6,814 nucleotides of DNA from Nitrosomonadales bacterium (GCA_009885185.1 VFLF01000884.1:1-6814), one strand, 5' to 3'. Shown: positions 1 to 5,546, counted from the stretch's first letter. Program-made: numbers and translations. Notes: generated by a model not told the origin, from the letters alone.

Positions 1-2
1 AA

Positions 3-434
3 GCGGGCGCGCGCTGCAAACACAATCTGAATTACTGGATGTTCGGCGACTACGTCGGCATCGGCGCGGGCGCGCACGGCAAGATTTCATTTCCTGACCG
101 CGTGGTGCGCGAGGCGCGCTATCGCCAGCCGAAGCAGTTCATGGAAAAGGCGGCTGAGGGCAACGCGATACAGGAGTCGCACGAGGTTGGCATCGCCGAT
201 ATCGGTTTTGAATTCATGATGAACGCGTTGCGTTTGAACGGTGGATTTGACGTGCCCTTGTTCGCCGAGCGCGCAGGCGTGCCGCTGACCCGCGTGTTAA
301 AACCGCTCGAAGTCGCGGAGCAGCGCGGCCTGATTACGCGCGATCATCTGCGCATCGCGCCGACGCTCACGGGGCGGCGTTTTCTGAATGAATTGCTGCA
401 AATTTTTTTGCCTGACACTGATAATAAAAAATGA
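3..434 (+). CDS. hemW: HemW heme chaperone / oxygen-independent coproporphyrinogen III oxidase-like protein (C-terminal part, 5' truncated)
   Basis: The gene enters from outside the window; the frame is open from base 3 and stops at TGA 432-434, leaving 143 residues of a family usually around 380-400 residues long. The visible part opens with KHNLNYW, which matches the HNxxYW motif typical of HemW and not of true HemN. It continues into FGDYVGIGAGAHGK, the conserved end of the catalytic barrel. The last ~75 residues form the HemN C-terminal winged-helix-like region (a MMNALRL segment, then LKPLEVAEQRGLI, ending GRRFLNELLQIFL). The N-terminal radical-SAM CxxxCxxC cluster lies outside the window. 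Family knowledge: HemW binds heme and delivers it to respiratory proteins, and it lacks coproporphyrinogen oxidase activity. No clear terminator follows the stop; the next 22 bp are AT-rich. Identification is confident from the motifs; the heme-chaperone role is inferred from the family. Confidence 0.9.
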   Translation, partial: AGARCKHNLNYWMFGDYVGIGAGAHGKISFPDRVVREARYRQPKQFMEKAAEGNAIQESHEVGIADIGFEFMMNALRLNGGFDVPLFAERAGVPLTRVLKPLEVAEQRGLITRDHLRIAPTLTGRRFLNELLQIFLPDTDNKK

Positions 435-435
435 A

Positions 436-451
436 TAAAAACAAATAGTTA
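436..451. repeat. 16-bp direct repeat, left copy
   Basis: TAAAAACAAATAGTTA occurs here and again, identical and in the same orientation, at 5433-5448. Flanking bases differ on both sides, so the match is exactly 16 bp. This copy lies one base after the hemW stop and five bases before the possible ATG of the first Bug gene. The other copy lies just upstream of the leftward aldolase gene. Confidence 0.75.
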
Positions 452-456
452 CGGTA

Positions 457-1533
457 ATGACCGCTATCACGCAACAGAACCGGCGGAAACTCGCGAGTAT
501 GTCGAGCGGCTTCAGCGCAACGTGGTCAAAAAATAAGTTGCGGCGTGGAGGGTGTTTACTGTTGCTCGTGCTGGCGGGCGCGGCGCAGATGCAAGCGCAG
601 GCGCAGGCGCAAGCGCAAGCACAGACGCCGGTCTATCCGGTCAAGCTCGTGCGACTGGCGACCGGCTCGCTTGCCGGCGGCGGCTCGGACATTACCGCGC
701 GGCAGATCGCGCCCAAACTCGGCGAAGTGTGGGGCCAGCAAGTGCTGGTGGATAACCGTCCCGGTGTCGCGGGGATGCTGGCGAACGAATGGGTCGCCAA
801 AGCGCCGCCGGATGGCTACACGCTGCTGTTGCAGCCGGGCGGATTTATCACGCCGTCGGCGCATCTGAATTCGCGCGGCGGTTCGTGGGAGACGTTGAAA
901 CATCTGGCGCCGGTGATCCAGGTGAGCACGTATTCGTTCGTGATGGTGCTGCATCCGTCGGTGCCGGCGAAGAGCGTGAAGGAGCTGATCGCGGTGGCCA
1001 AGGCCAAGCCGGGCGCGCTGAATTTTGTATCGTCCGGCGTGGGCAGCAATTTTCATCTGATGGGTGAGTTGTTCAAGCTGCGCGCGGGCGTGGATATGGT
1101 GCATGTGGCTTATCGCGGCAGTCCGCCGGCGATTGTCGATCTGCTCGCCGGGCGCGGGGAGATCATGTTCATCCACGCGCCGGCGGTGCTGCAATACATC
1201 CGCAACGGGCGGCTGCGCGCGCTCGCGGTCACGGGCGCCGCGCGCAATGCGCTGCTGCCCGACGTGCCGCGCATGATGGATGCGCTGCCGGGCTATGAGG
1301 TGATCGGCTCCGAAGGCATCCTCGCGCCGCTCCATACGCCGCGCGACCTTGTTGCGCGTATCAACGCAACGGTGGCGCAGGTGCTGGCTGCGGCGGAATT
1401 GAAAGTCGCATGGGCCGACAAGGCAGTGGACTTCGTGCCCAACACGCCGGAGCAATACACCGCGAAAATCCGCGATGAGTTTGATCGCACCGCGCAGATC
1501 ATCAAGCAGGCGGGCATCCAGGCGGACAGGTAG
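457..1533 (+). CDS. Bug/TctC-family periplasmic solute-binding receptor (tripartite tricarboxylate transporter substrate-binding type)
   Basis: A 358-residue periplasmic binding protein. A basic N-region (RRGG near residue 29) and a hydrophobic core LLLLVLAGAA (residues 34-43) form a signal peptide. A run of Ala-Gln pairs (residues 47-56) follows, inside which signal peptidase I could cut after several A-x-A sites. The mature part carries Bug-family hallmarks: AGGGSD (73-78), DNRPG (99-103), AKAPPDGYTLL (from 114), then VAYRGSPPAIVDLLAGR and LPDVPRMMDALPGYEV. Family knowledge: these receptors bind carboxylates or related small acids; some feed a TctAB permease, many are orphans. No tctA or tctB gene is in the window. 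The start is uncertain: ATG 457 has no good ribosome binding site, while ATG 499 (residue 15) has a weak GGAAA upstream and gives a more usual signal peptide length. The hisD-like gene follows after 67 bp on the same strand, so co-transcription is likely. The ligand is unknown. Confidence 0.9.
   Translation: MTAITQQNRRKLASMSSGFSATWSKNKLRRGGCLLLLVLAGAAQMQAQAQAQAQAQTPVYPVKLVRLATGSLAGGGSDITARQIAPKLGEVWGQQVLVDNRPGVAGMLANEWVAKAPPDGYTLLLQPGGFITPSAHLNSRGGSWETLKHLAPVIQVSTYSFVMVLHPSVPAKSVKELIAVAKAKPGALNFVSSGVGSNFHLMGELFKLRAGVDMVHVAYRGSPPAIVDLLAGRGEIMFIHAPAVLQYIRNGRLRALAVTGAARNALLPDVPRMMDALPGYEVIGSEGILAPLHTPRDLVARINATVAQVLAAAELKVAWADKAVDFVPNTPEQYTAKIRDEFDRTAQIIKQAGIQADR
595..624 (+). repeat. In-frame hexanucleotide tandem repeat (GCGCAR x5) encoding Ala-Gln repeats
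   Basis: Five consecutive 6-bp units (consensus GCGCAR; the last has GCA in place of GCG) encode (Ala-Gln)5 at residues 47-56 of the first Bug receptor. An isolated GCGCAG unit lies just upstream at 583-588. Because the unit is six bases, gain or loss of a copy by slippage would keep the frame. The repeat sits at the predicted signal-peptide cleavage region. Confidence 0.85.
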
Positions 1534-1540
1534 ATTGGAA

Positions 1541-1567
1541 CGCAGGTCGAAGAGGGCTTCGACTGCG
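1541..1567 (+). other. Intergenic hairpin between the Bug receptor gene and the hisD-like gene
   Basis: Arms GTCGAAG (1546-1552) and CTTCGAC (1557-1563) pair perfectly around a 4-nt loop. Beyond a bulged G at 1545 the stem continues CGCA (1541-1544) with TGCG (1564-1567), making 11 base pairs in all. There is no T-run after it, so it is not a typical intrinsic terminator. It could be an mRNA-stability or processing stem between two co-transcribed genes. It ends 23 nt before the ribosome binding site of the next gene. Confidence 0.5.
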
Positions 1568-1600
1568 GTATGATTCCCGCTTCATTCTGAAGGACATTTC

Positions 1601-2899
1601 ATGGCTACTTTTCTCAAACAACGTTTGGCACGGGACGTCACCGACGCCCTCGATCAAAAAGTGCGGCACACGGTGGAATCGATACTCGATGACGTGAAAA
1701 AACGCGGCGACGTCGCCGTGCGCGAGCTGTCGGAAAAATTCGACAAATGGTCGCCGCTGAGCTTCAAGCTGTCGCAAGCCGAGATCGACGCCATTATGAA
1801 GCAGGTGCCGGAATCGACCATCGACGACATCAAATTCGCGCAGGCGCAGATACGCAAGTTTGCCGAGCATCAGCGCGCCTCGATGAAGGACATCGAAGTC
1901 GAAACCCTGCCCGGCGTGAAGCTCGGCCACAAGAACATACCGGTCGATAGCGTGGGCTGCTATGTGCCCGGCGGGCGTTACCCGATGGTGGCTTCCGCGC
2001 ACATGAGCATCGTCACCGCGCGCGCGGCGGGGGTGCGCCGCGTGATCGCGTGTACGCCGCCGAATCAGGGCGCGCCGCACGCTGAAACCATCGCCGCGAT
2101 GGTGCTGGCGGGCGCCGACGATATTTACGTGATGGGCGGTGTGCAGGCGGTGGCCGCCATGGGTGTCGGCACGCAGACGATAGCGCCGGTGGATATGCTG
2201 GTGGGGCCGGGCAACGCGTATGTGGCCGAGGCCAAGCGCCAGTTGTTCGGTCGTGTGGGCATCGATTTGCTGGCGGGACCGACAGAGATACTGGTGATCG
2301 CCGACGACACCGCCGACGTAGAAATGATCGCCACCGATTTGCTGGGGCAGGCGGAGCACGGCCCCACCAGCCCGGCGATTTGTATCACCACCTCACGCAA
2401 GATCGCCGAGGCGCTGCCCGCCGAGATCGAGCGTCAGTTAAAGATGCTGCCCACCGCCGACGTGGCGGGCGTGGCATGGCGCGACTACGGCGAAATCATT
2501 CTGGTGGATTCCATCGACGAAGCGGTGAAGGAGGCCGATCTTCAAGCCGCCGAACACGTGGAAGTGCTCACGCGCGAGCCGCGTTATTTTCTCGACAAAA
2601 TGAAAAACTACGGGGCGTTGTTTCTCGGGCCGCAAACCAATGTGTCGTACGGCGACAAGGTGATCGGCACCAACCACACGTTGCCGACCATGGGCGCGGC
2701 GCGCTACACCGGCGGTTTGTGGGTAGGCAAGTTTTTGAAGACCTGTACCTATCAGGAAGTCACCGACGCGGCGAGCGTGGTGGTGGGTGAATATTGCTCG
2801 CGGCTGTGCGCGATTGAACGCTTCTGGGGGCACAAGGAGCAGGCCGATCTCAGATTGCGCAAGTACGGCGGGCAGAACGTGGGTTTGGGTAAGAAGTAG
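1601..2899 (+). CDS. Histidinol dehydrogenase-like NAD+-dependent dehydrogenase (non-biosynthetic HisD paralogue, HpsN-like)
   Basis: A full-length 432-residue member of the histidinol dehydrogenase superfamily, which oxidises a primary alcohol through an aldehyde to a carboxylate with two NAD+. By alignment to HisD motifs, the Zn ligands appear conserved as Q250 and H253 (GQAEHG), D352 (YGDKV) and H411 (FWGHKEQAD). The catalytic pair is E318-H319 (AAEHVEV), and GTNHTLPT (356-363) contributes H359. However, the segment [22 protein letters not shown] (119-140) replaces the YVPGGTAPLPST type found in biosynthetic HisD, and the C-terminus ends in [10 protein letters not shown]. Both are traits I associate with the paralogues that include sulfopropanediol 3-dehydrogenase HpsN. 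The neighbours are a Bug receptor and an SDR, not his genes, which supports a catabolic role. AAGGA (1590-1594), 6 nt before ATG, fixes the start. Fold and chemistry are confident; the substrate (2,3-dihydroxypropane-1-sulfonate or another hydroxymethyl compound) is only a hypothesis. Confidence 0.88.
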   Translation: MATFLKQRLARDVTDALDQKVRHTVESILDDVKKRGDVAVRELSEKFDKWSPLSFKLSQAEIDAIMKQVPESTIDDIKFAQAQIRKFAEHQRASMKDIEVETLPGVKLGHKNIPVDSVGCYVPGGRYPMVASAHMSIVTARAAGVRRVIACTPPNQGAPHAETIAAMVLAGADDIYVMGGVQAVAAMGVGTQTIAPVDMLVGPGNAYVAEAKRQLFGRVGIDLLAGPTEILVIADDTADVEMIATDLLGQAEHGPTSPAICITTSRKIAEALPAEIERQLKMLPTADVAGVAWRDYGEIILVDSIDEAVKEADLQAAEHVEVLTREPRYFLDKMKNYGALFLGPQTNVSYGDKVIGTNHTLPTMGAARYTGGLWVGKFLKTCTYQEVTDAASVVVGEYCSRLCAIERFWGHKEQADLRLRKYGGQNVGLGKK

Positions 2900-2948
2900 G
2901 TTTGTTTCGCTTGCTGTAACTATCAGCATTTGCATGTTCAAAGTAACC

Positions 2949-3037
2949 CCCTCGCCCGCTTGGGCGGGAGAGGGTTGGGGTGAGGGTAGGGCAAGCCCCC
3001 TCACCCCAACCCTCTCCCCGTAAGAACGGGGCGAGGG
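2949..3037. repeat. REP/BIME-like element: two inverted copies of a C-rich palindromic unit
   Basis: Two 21-bp arms at 2966-2986 and 2998-3018 are perfect reverse complements around an 11-nt centre. Each arm also has its own outer hairpin. On the left CGCCC (2953-2957) pairs with GGGCG (2962-2966) around GCTT; on the right CCCCG (3016-3020) pairs with CGGGG (3027-3031), extended past one mismatch to CCCTC/GAGGG. The outer ends CCCTCGCCC (2949-2957) and GGGCGAGGG (3029-3037) are also reverse complements, so the whole 89 bp is nearly symmetrical. The core, containing CCCTCACCCCAACCCTCTCC, is of a kind I recognise as dispersed in many proteobacterial genomes between genes. It fills most of the 167-bp gap between the hisD-like gene and the SDR and could form a large RNA cruciform that limits read-through or protects the upstream mRNA 3' end. 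Confidence 0.8.
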
Positions 3038-3055
3038 AGCAATGCCGTTGCAATC

Positions 3056-3069
3056 GAAAGATGATCATG
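3056..3069 (+). promoter_or_regulatory. Ribosome binding site that decides the SDR start
   Basis: GAAAG (3056-3060) lies 6 nt before ATG 3067 but touches the alternative ATG at 3061. A still earlier in-frame ATG at 2980 lies inside the REP-like repeat and would translate that repeat. ATG 3067 is therefore preferred. Confidence 0.55.
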
Positions 3070-3885
3070 ACTGACACAATCCAGCCTCCACCCCCCGGAG
3101 ACATTAGCCACAAATTCCGTCTCGACGGCAAGGCCGCGCTGGTTACCGGCGCGGGTCGCGGTATTGGCCGCAGTGCCGCCGTCGCGCTCGCTTACGCGGG
3201 CGCGGAAGTGTGGCTCATGGCGCGCACGCAAAGTGATCTCGATGCAGCCGTGGCTGAAATCAACCAAGGCGGCGCGACAAACGCTGCCTGCGGCAGGGCG
3301 CACGCGCTGGTGTGTGATGTCACCGATGCGGCGGCGGTGAATCGTGCCGTCGCTTCGCTGCCGTCACTGGATGTGCTGGTGAACAACGCGGGGATGAATA
3401 TCCCGCAGCCGTTTGTTGACGTGAGTGAAACCAATCTCGACAAAGTGCTGGACCTGAACATCCGCGCGATGTTCATCACCGCGCAGGCGGCGGTGAAAAA
3501 AATGCTCGAATTGCCGGATCGAAAAATGCGCGGGGCGAGCGTCATCAACATCACCTCGCAGATGGGCCACGTCGGCGCGCCGACGCGCACGGTGTATTGC
3601 CTGACCAAGCACGCGATCGAGGGTTTTACCAAGGCGCTGGCGGTGGAGCTTGCGACGCAAAACATACGCGTGAATTCCATCGCGCCGACGTTTCTTGAAA
3701 CGCCGATGACAGCACCGATGTTCGCCAAGCCGGAATTCGCCAAATGGGTGATGGACCGCATCCCGCTCGGGCGGCTGGGTCAACTCGATGAAGTGGCGGC
3801 GGCGGTGGTGTTCGTGGCCAGCGATGCCGCGTCGCTGATGACCGGAACCAGCCTCGTCATCGACGGCGGCTGGACGGCGCAGTAG
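3067..3885 (+). CDS. Short-chain dehydrogenase/reductase (SDR family, classical type)
   Basis: A 272-residue classical SDR with one Rossmann fold. Visible motifs: cofactor loop TGAGRGIG (27-34), NNAG (106-109), structural Asn N131 (LDLNI), and a catalytic Ser S164 (ITSQ) exactly 13 residues before Tyr177 of YCLTK (Tyr177, Lys181). The end is SLVIDGGWTAQ, as in FabG-like enzymes. After strand beta-2 the sequence reads MARTQSDL, with no acidic residue at the usual NAD-selecting position and an Arg at 53, which leans toward NADP(H). A proline run (PPPP, 7-10) lies in a short N-terminal extension before FRLDGKAALVTG. It probably oxidises a secondary alcohol or reduces a ketone in the same pathway as the hisD-like enzyme upstream. 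The REP-like element in the gap may lower or stabilise transcript passing from that gene. The stop lies 10 bp from the convergent infA-like stop codon. The substrate is not identifiable. Confidence 0.92.
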   Translation: MTDTIQPPPPGDISHKFRLDGKAALVTGAGRGIGRSAAVALAYAGAEVWLMARTQSDLDAAVAEINQGGATNAACGRAHALVCDVTDAAAVNRAVASLPSLDVLVNNAGMNIPQPFVDVSETNLDKVLDLNIRAMFITAQAAVKKMLELPDRKMRGASVINITSQMGHVGAPTRTVYCLTKHAIEGFTKALAVELATQNIRVNSIAPTFLETPMTAPMFAKPEFAKWVMDRIPLGRLGQLDEVAAAVVFVASDAASLMTGTSLVIDGGWTAQ

Positions 3886-3895
3886 CGGTGAATGC

Positions 3896-4168
3896 TTACC
3901 GGCGGTAAAACGTCGGCTTGTTCGAGCGCGCGGGCCCGGGGCGGGCTTCGTCTTTGTGACGGAAGCTGATGCGGCCCTTGCTCATGTCGTAGGGAGACAT
4001 TTCGAGCGTGACTTTATCGCCGGCGAGTATGCGGATGCGGTGCTTGCGTATCTTGCCGGACGCGTACGCCGTGACTTCATGGCCGTTGGCCAGCGTCACG
4101 CGAAAAATGGTGTTGGGCAACACTTCGTTGACCACGCCTTCGAATTCGACGATTTCTTCTTTAGCCAC
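3896..4168 (-). CDS. infA: Translation initiation factor IF-1 paralogue with basic C-terminal extension
   Basis: A 90-residue IF-1-type OB-fold protein. Typical IF-1 segments are [20 protein letters not shown] (13-32), [38 protein letters not shown] (35-72). IF-1 is normally about 72 residues; here a further ~18 residues rich in Arg, Lys and Pro follow ([16 protein letters not shown]). IF-1 binds the 30S A site and helps select the initiator tRNA. The start codon is GTG (4166-4168), chosen because it gives the conserved MAKEE N-terminus and because GGAG (complement of 4178-4181) lies 9 nt upstream. No in-frame ATG fits better. Family knowledge: many betaproteobacteria carry a main infA in the ribosomal-protein operon plus a second copy like this one. 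The csp gene lies 65 bp upstream on the same strand, with a terminator-like hairpin between. The gene therefore probably answers to cold shock, which is an inference. Confidence 0.92.
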   Translation of the reverse strand: MAKEEIVEFEGVVNEVLPNTIFRVTLANGHEVTAYASGKIRKHRIRILAGDKVTLEMSPYDMSKGRISFRHKDEARPGPARSNKPTFYRR

Positions 4169-4188
4169 GTACGATTTCTCCGAAACTC

Positions 4189-4224
4189 AAAACTGCCGGC
4201 ATGCGCGCGCGGCGCAGCCAGCAG
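4189..4224 (-). terminator. Intrinsic terminator (or attenuator) between csp and infA
   Basis: Read leftward, CTGCTGGC (complement of 4217-4224) pairs with GCCGGCAG (complement of 4193-4200), one pair being G-U. An inner TGCGC/GCGCA stem (4212-4216 with 4202-4206) continues it around a 5-nt loop, with a single bulged base at 4201. TTTT (complement of 4189-4192) follows directly. That is about 13 base pairs, very GC-rich, then a short U-run. It starts 10 nt after the csp stop codon and ends 20 nt before the infA GTG, leaving no room for a separate infA promoter after it. Confidence 0.7.
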
Positions 4225-4233
4225 AAGACGCTT

Positions 4234-4440
4234 TTAGATGGCTTGCAGGTTGATAGCCGAGAAGCGACCGTCGCTGCCGCGTTCCGCGTCGAACGACACT
4301 TGCTGGTTATCGGCCAGCGTTTTCAGGCCGGCGCGCTCCACCGCAGAGATATGCACAAAGATATCCTTCGAGCCGTCCTGCGGTGCGATGAAACCAAAAC
4401 CCTTGGTGGGATTGAAAAATTTAACGGTGCCAGTAGCCAT
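4234..4440 (-). CDS. CspA-family cold-shock protein (single-stranded nucleic-acid-binding OB fold)
   Basis: A 68-residue cold-shock-domain protein beginning MATGTVKFFN. RNP1 is KGFGFI (13-18) and RNP2 is IFVHIS (27-32), with aromatic residues F8, F9, F15, F17, F28 and H30 placed for base stacking. The end is FSAINLQAI. The length is that of a canonical CspA. Start ATG 4438-4440 has GGAG (complement of 4446-4449) 5 nt upstream; a longer in-frame extension to 4467 exists but lacks family support. Family knowledge: Csp proteins melt RNA secondary structure, and E. coli CspA, CspC and CspE act as transcription antiterminators. The infA-like gene follows after a terminator hairpin, so the two may form a cold-response unit. 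A leader of about 120 nt is possible if the promoter proposed at 4567-4595 is used. Which Csp paralogue this is cannot be decided. Confidence 0.95.
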   Translation of the reverse strand: MATGTVKFFNPTKGFGFIAPQDGSKDIFVHISAVERAGLKTLADNQQVSFDAERGSDGRFSAINLQAI

Positions 4441-4566
4441 GTTGTCTCCAGTAGGCATTTGCCGCATCCGAAATTGAACGCGGCTTCAAATGACCAATCG
4501 AGGAAGACCAACAGCGAAACCCGTGAGGGGGGAGCAGGGCTAACCGACAACCAATTTGAGCGCGGC

Positions 4567-4595
4567 AGTATGGGCGTAGTGGCCTGATTTAGCAA
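4567..4595 (-). promoter_or_regulatory. Possible sigma-70 promoter for csp
   Basis: On the minus strand TTGCTA (complement of 4590-4595) and CATACT (complement of 4567-4572) are separated by exactly 17 nt. Each matches the consensus hexamer at 4 of 6 bases. Transcription would start near 4560 and give a leader of about 120 nt, in the range known for cold-shock mRNAs. The match is modest and was found by eye. Confidence 0.3.
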
Positions 4596-4629
4596 GCTAA
4601 AGCAGGCTGCTGTGCTCGGCTATCAGGCC
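4581..4629. other. Inverted repeat with nested hairpin upstream of csp
   Basis: GGCCTGAT (4581-4588) and ATCAGGCC (4622-4629) are perfect reverse complements. Inside, TTAGC (4589-4593) and GCTAA (4596-4600) form a second small hairpin. The element covers the -35 side of the possible csp promoter. It could be an operator, part of a structured RNA read in either direction, or a weak terminator. It has no T-run. Confidence 0.4.
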
Positions 4630-4652
4630 GCCAAGCGTTGATTTTGCGGGGG

Positions 4653-4683
4653 AAACCGCCTAATTGGCAGCAACCAGCGGTTT
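4653..4683 (-). terminator. Weak terminator-like inverted repeat after the aldolase gene
   Basis: AAACCGC (4653-4659) and GCGGTTT (4677-4683) are perfect 7-bp arms around a 17-nt loop, beginning seven bases beyond the aldolase stop codon when read leftward. The leftward transcript would have a stem ending in UUU followed by C-rich sequence, so it lacks a proper U-tract. It may act as a weak terminator or stabilise the 3' end. Confidence 0.35.
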
Positions 4684-4689
4684 ATGCCG

Positions 4690-5421
4690 TTAGAGAAAAT
4701 CGCGCAGGGTCTTTTCAGCCGCCACCTGCGCCAGCGCCCGTGCCCGCCACATCGGCCACGCGCGATTGTAGTTTTGCGCCGGCACTGAAGCCGCGACCTC
4801 GGCGTCGTGTAGCGTCAAGAGCTTGCCACCCACGCCCGCGAGCAATTGCGCCTGGATCTGCATCTTGGCACTCATTTCGAGATAGATGCTGCGCCCGACC
4901 GAACGCGCAATCGATTCACCCACCACCACCGCGCCATGCCCGCGCAACAGCGCCGCCGGTTTGTCGGCGACGAATTTCGCCAGGTGCGCGCCGAGGAACG
5001 GCGTTTTCACCAGCATGTCGGTGCCAACCTGCGCGTCGGCGATGTCCCAGTTCGGCACGCCGTGGCCGATGAACGCGGCCATGTGAAAAATCGGCTTCAG
5101 CGTCGCGGTGGTAATCGAAAACGGCACCACCGATTGCGAGTGCGTATGCACCACCGACATCACTTCGGGACGCAGCTTGTATATCTCGCCGTGAATAAAA
5201 CGCTCACGCACCGACTCGCGCCCGTTGGCGTCCTGCGGATTGCTGTCGAGGTCGTATTCGATGATGTGTTCCTCGCGCACTAGCTCCGGCGCGATGTGTC
5301 CCGCCAGAAAATAACGGTTCAAATTTTTCTCTGAACGCACGCTGACGTGGCCGTAGCCGTCGATTACCTGATGCTCGGCCAGCACGCGATAGGCGGCAAC
5401 CAAGTCTTCGATTTGTTTCAT
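4690..5421 (-). CDS. Class II aldolase/adducin-family protein (aldolase or decarboxylase)
   Basis: A 243-residue single-domain class II aldolase/adducin head protein. Metal ligands of the L-fuculose-phosphate aldolase type are visible: H92 and H94 in HTHSQSVVPFS, and H162 in RGHGAVVVG. The candidate catalytic acid is E79 (HGEIY), and the N-terminal GHVSVR (24-29) matches the family phosphate/carboxylate loop. The fold holds divalent metal and stabilises an enediolate or carbanion, used either for aldol cleavage or for decarboxylation; 3,4-dihydroxyphthalate decarboxylase is one family member. AAAGGA (complement of 5428-5433), 6 nt before ATG, fixes the start. The second Bug receptor lies 125 bp upstream on the same strand, and a Rieske oxygenase gene diverges beyond it. 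That context favours breakdown of an aromatic or hydroxy acid, but whether this is an aldolase or a decarboxylase cannot be told from motifs. Confidence 0.88.
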   Translation of the reverse strand: MKQIEDLVAAYRVLAEHQVIDGYGHVSVRSEKNLNRYFLAGHIAPELVREEHIIEYDLDSNPQDANGRESVRERFIHGEIYKLRPEVMSVVHTHSQSVVPFSITTATLKPIFHMAAFIGHGVPNWDIADAQVGTDMLVKTPFLGAHLAKFVADKPAALLRGHGAVVVGESIARSVGRSIYLEMSAKMQIQAQLLAGVGGKLLTLHDAEVAASVPAQNYNRAWPMWRARALAQVAAEKTLRDFL

Positions 5422-5432
5422 ATTTTATCCTT

Positions 5433-5448
5433 TAAAAACAAATAGTTA
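5433..5448. repeat. 16-bp direct repeat, right copy
   Basis: Identical to 436-451 and in the same orientation. It lies 12-27 bp upstream of the aldolase start, partly overlapping the AAAGGA ribosome binding site at its left end, and runs into the dispersed-type repeat at 5449-5545. Relative to the neighbouring gene it is inverted compared with the left copy. Confidence 0.75.
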
Positions 5449-5545
5449 AATTAATTTCGCCACAGATGAGCACGGATGAACACAGATAACATCACAACCC
5501 AAGGCGGCGGGGGTTTTCATCCTTCCGTCTTCATCCTTTGCAGCA
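5449..5545. repeat. Dispersed-type intergenic repeat with 10-bp tandem units
   Basis: Three adjacent 10-bp units of consensus CACRGATGAN fill 5461-5490 (the third has ATAAC in place of ATGAN). Reverse-complement fragments of the same word, TTCATCC, follow at 5516-5522 and 5530-5536, facing GGATGAA at 5474-5480. On the minus strand this reads as TCATCTGTG-like and GGATGAAGACGG-like words, a type I recognise as repeated between genes in many environmental bacteria. The unit length is close to one DNA helical turn. It fills the 125-bp gap between the second Bug gene and the aldolase gene. No promoter was seen in it. Confidence 0.6.
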
Positions 5546-5546
5546 A

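Noticed and set aside
544..585. Lipoprotein signal for the first Bug protein
   Set aside because: Cys33 lies before the hydrophobic core and no lipobox precedes it.
556..1455. A 299-codon open frame on the minus strand opposite the first Bug gene
   Set aside because: It is His/Arg/Gln-rich with no recognisable motif and lies wholly antisense to a clear family member; GC-rich codon structure explains the open frame.
1502..2359. A 285-codon minus-strand frame opposite the hisD-like gene
   Set aside because: His/Arg-rich, no family resemblance, and opposite conserved catalytic segments of the real gene.
1601..2899. Histidine-biosynthesis hisD
   Set aside because: The substrate-loop segment and C-terminus differ from biosynthetic HisD, and no other his gene is nearby.
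3886..3910. Bidirectional terminator in the convergent SDR/infA gap
   Set aside because: Only a 5-bp TTACC/GGTAA palindrome with a 3-nt loop was found, inside the infA stop region; too weak to call.
5461..5490. Short CRISPR-like array
   Set aside because: Units are 10 bp and directly adjacent with no spacers, so this is a tandem repeat.
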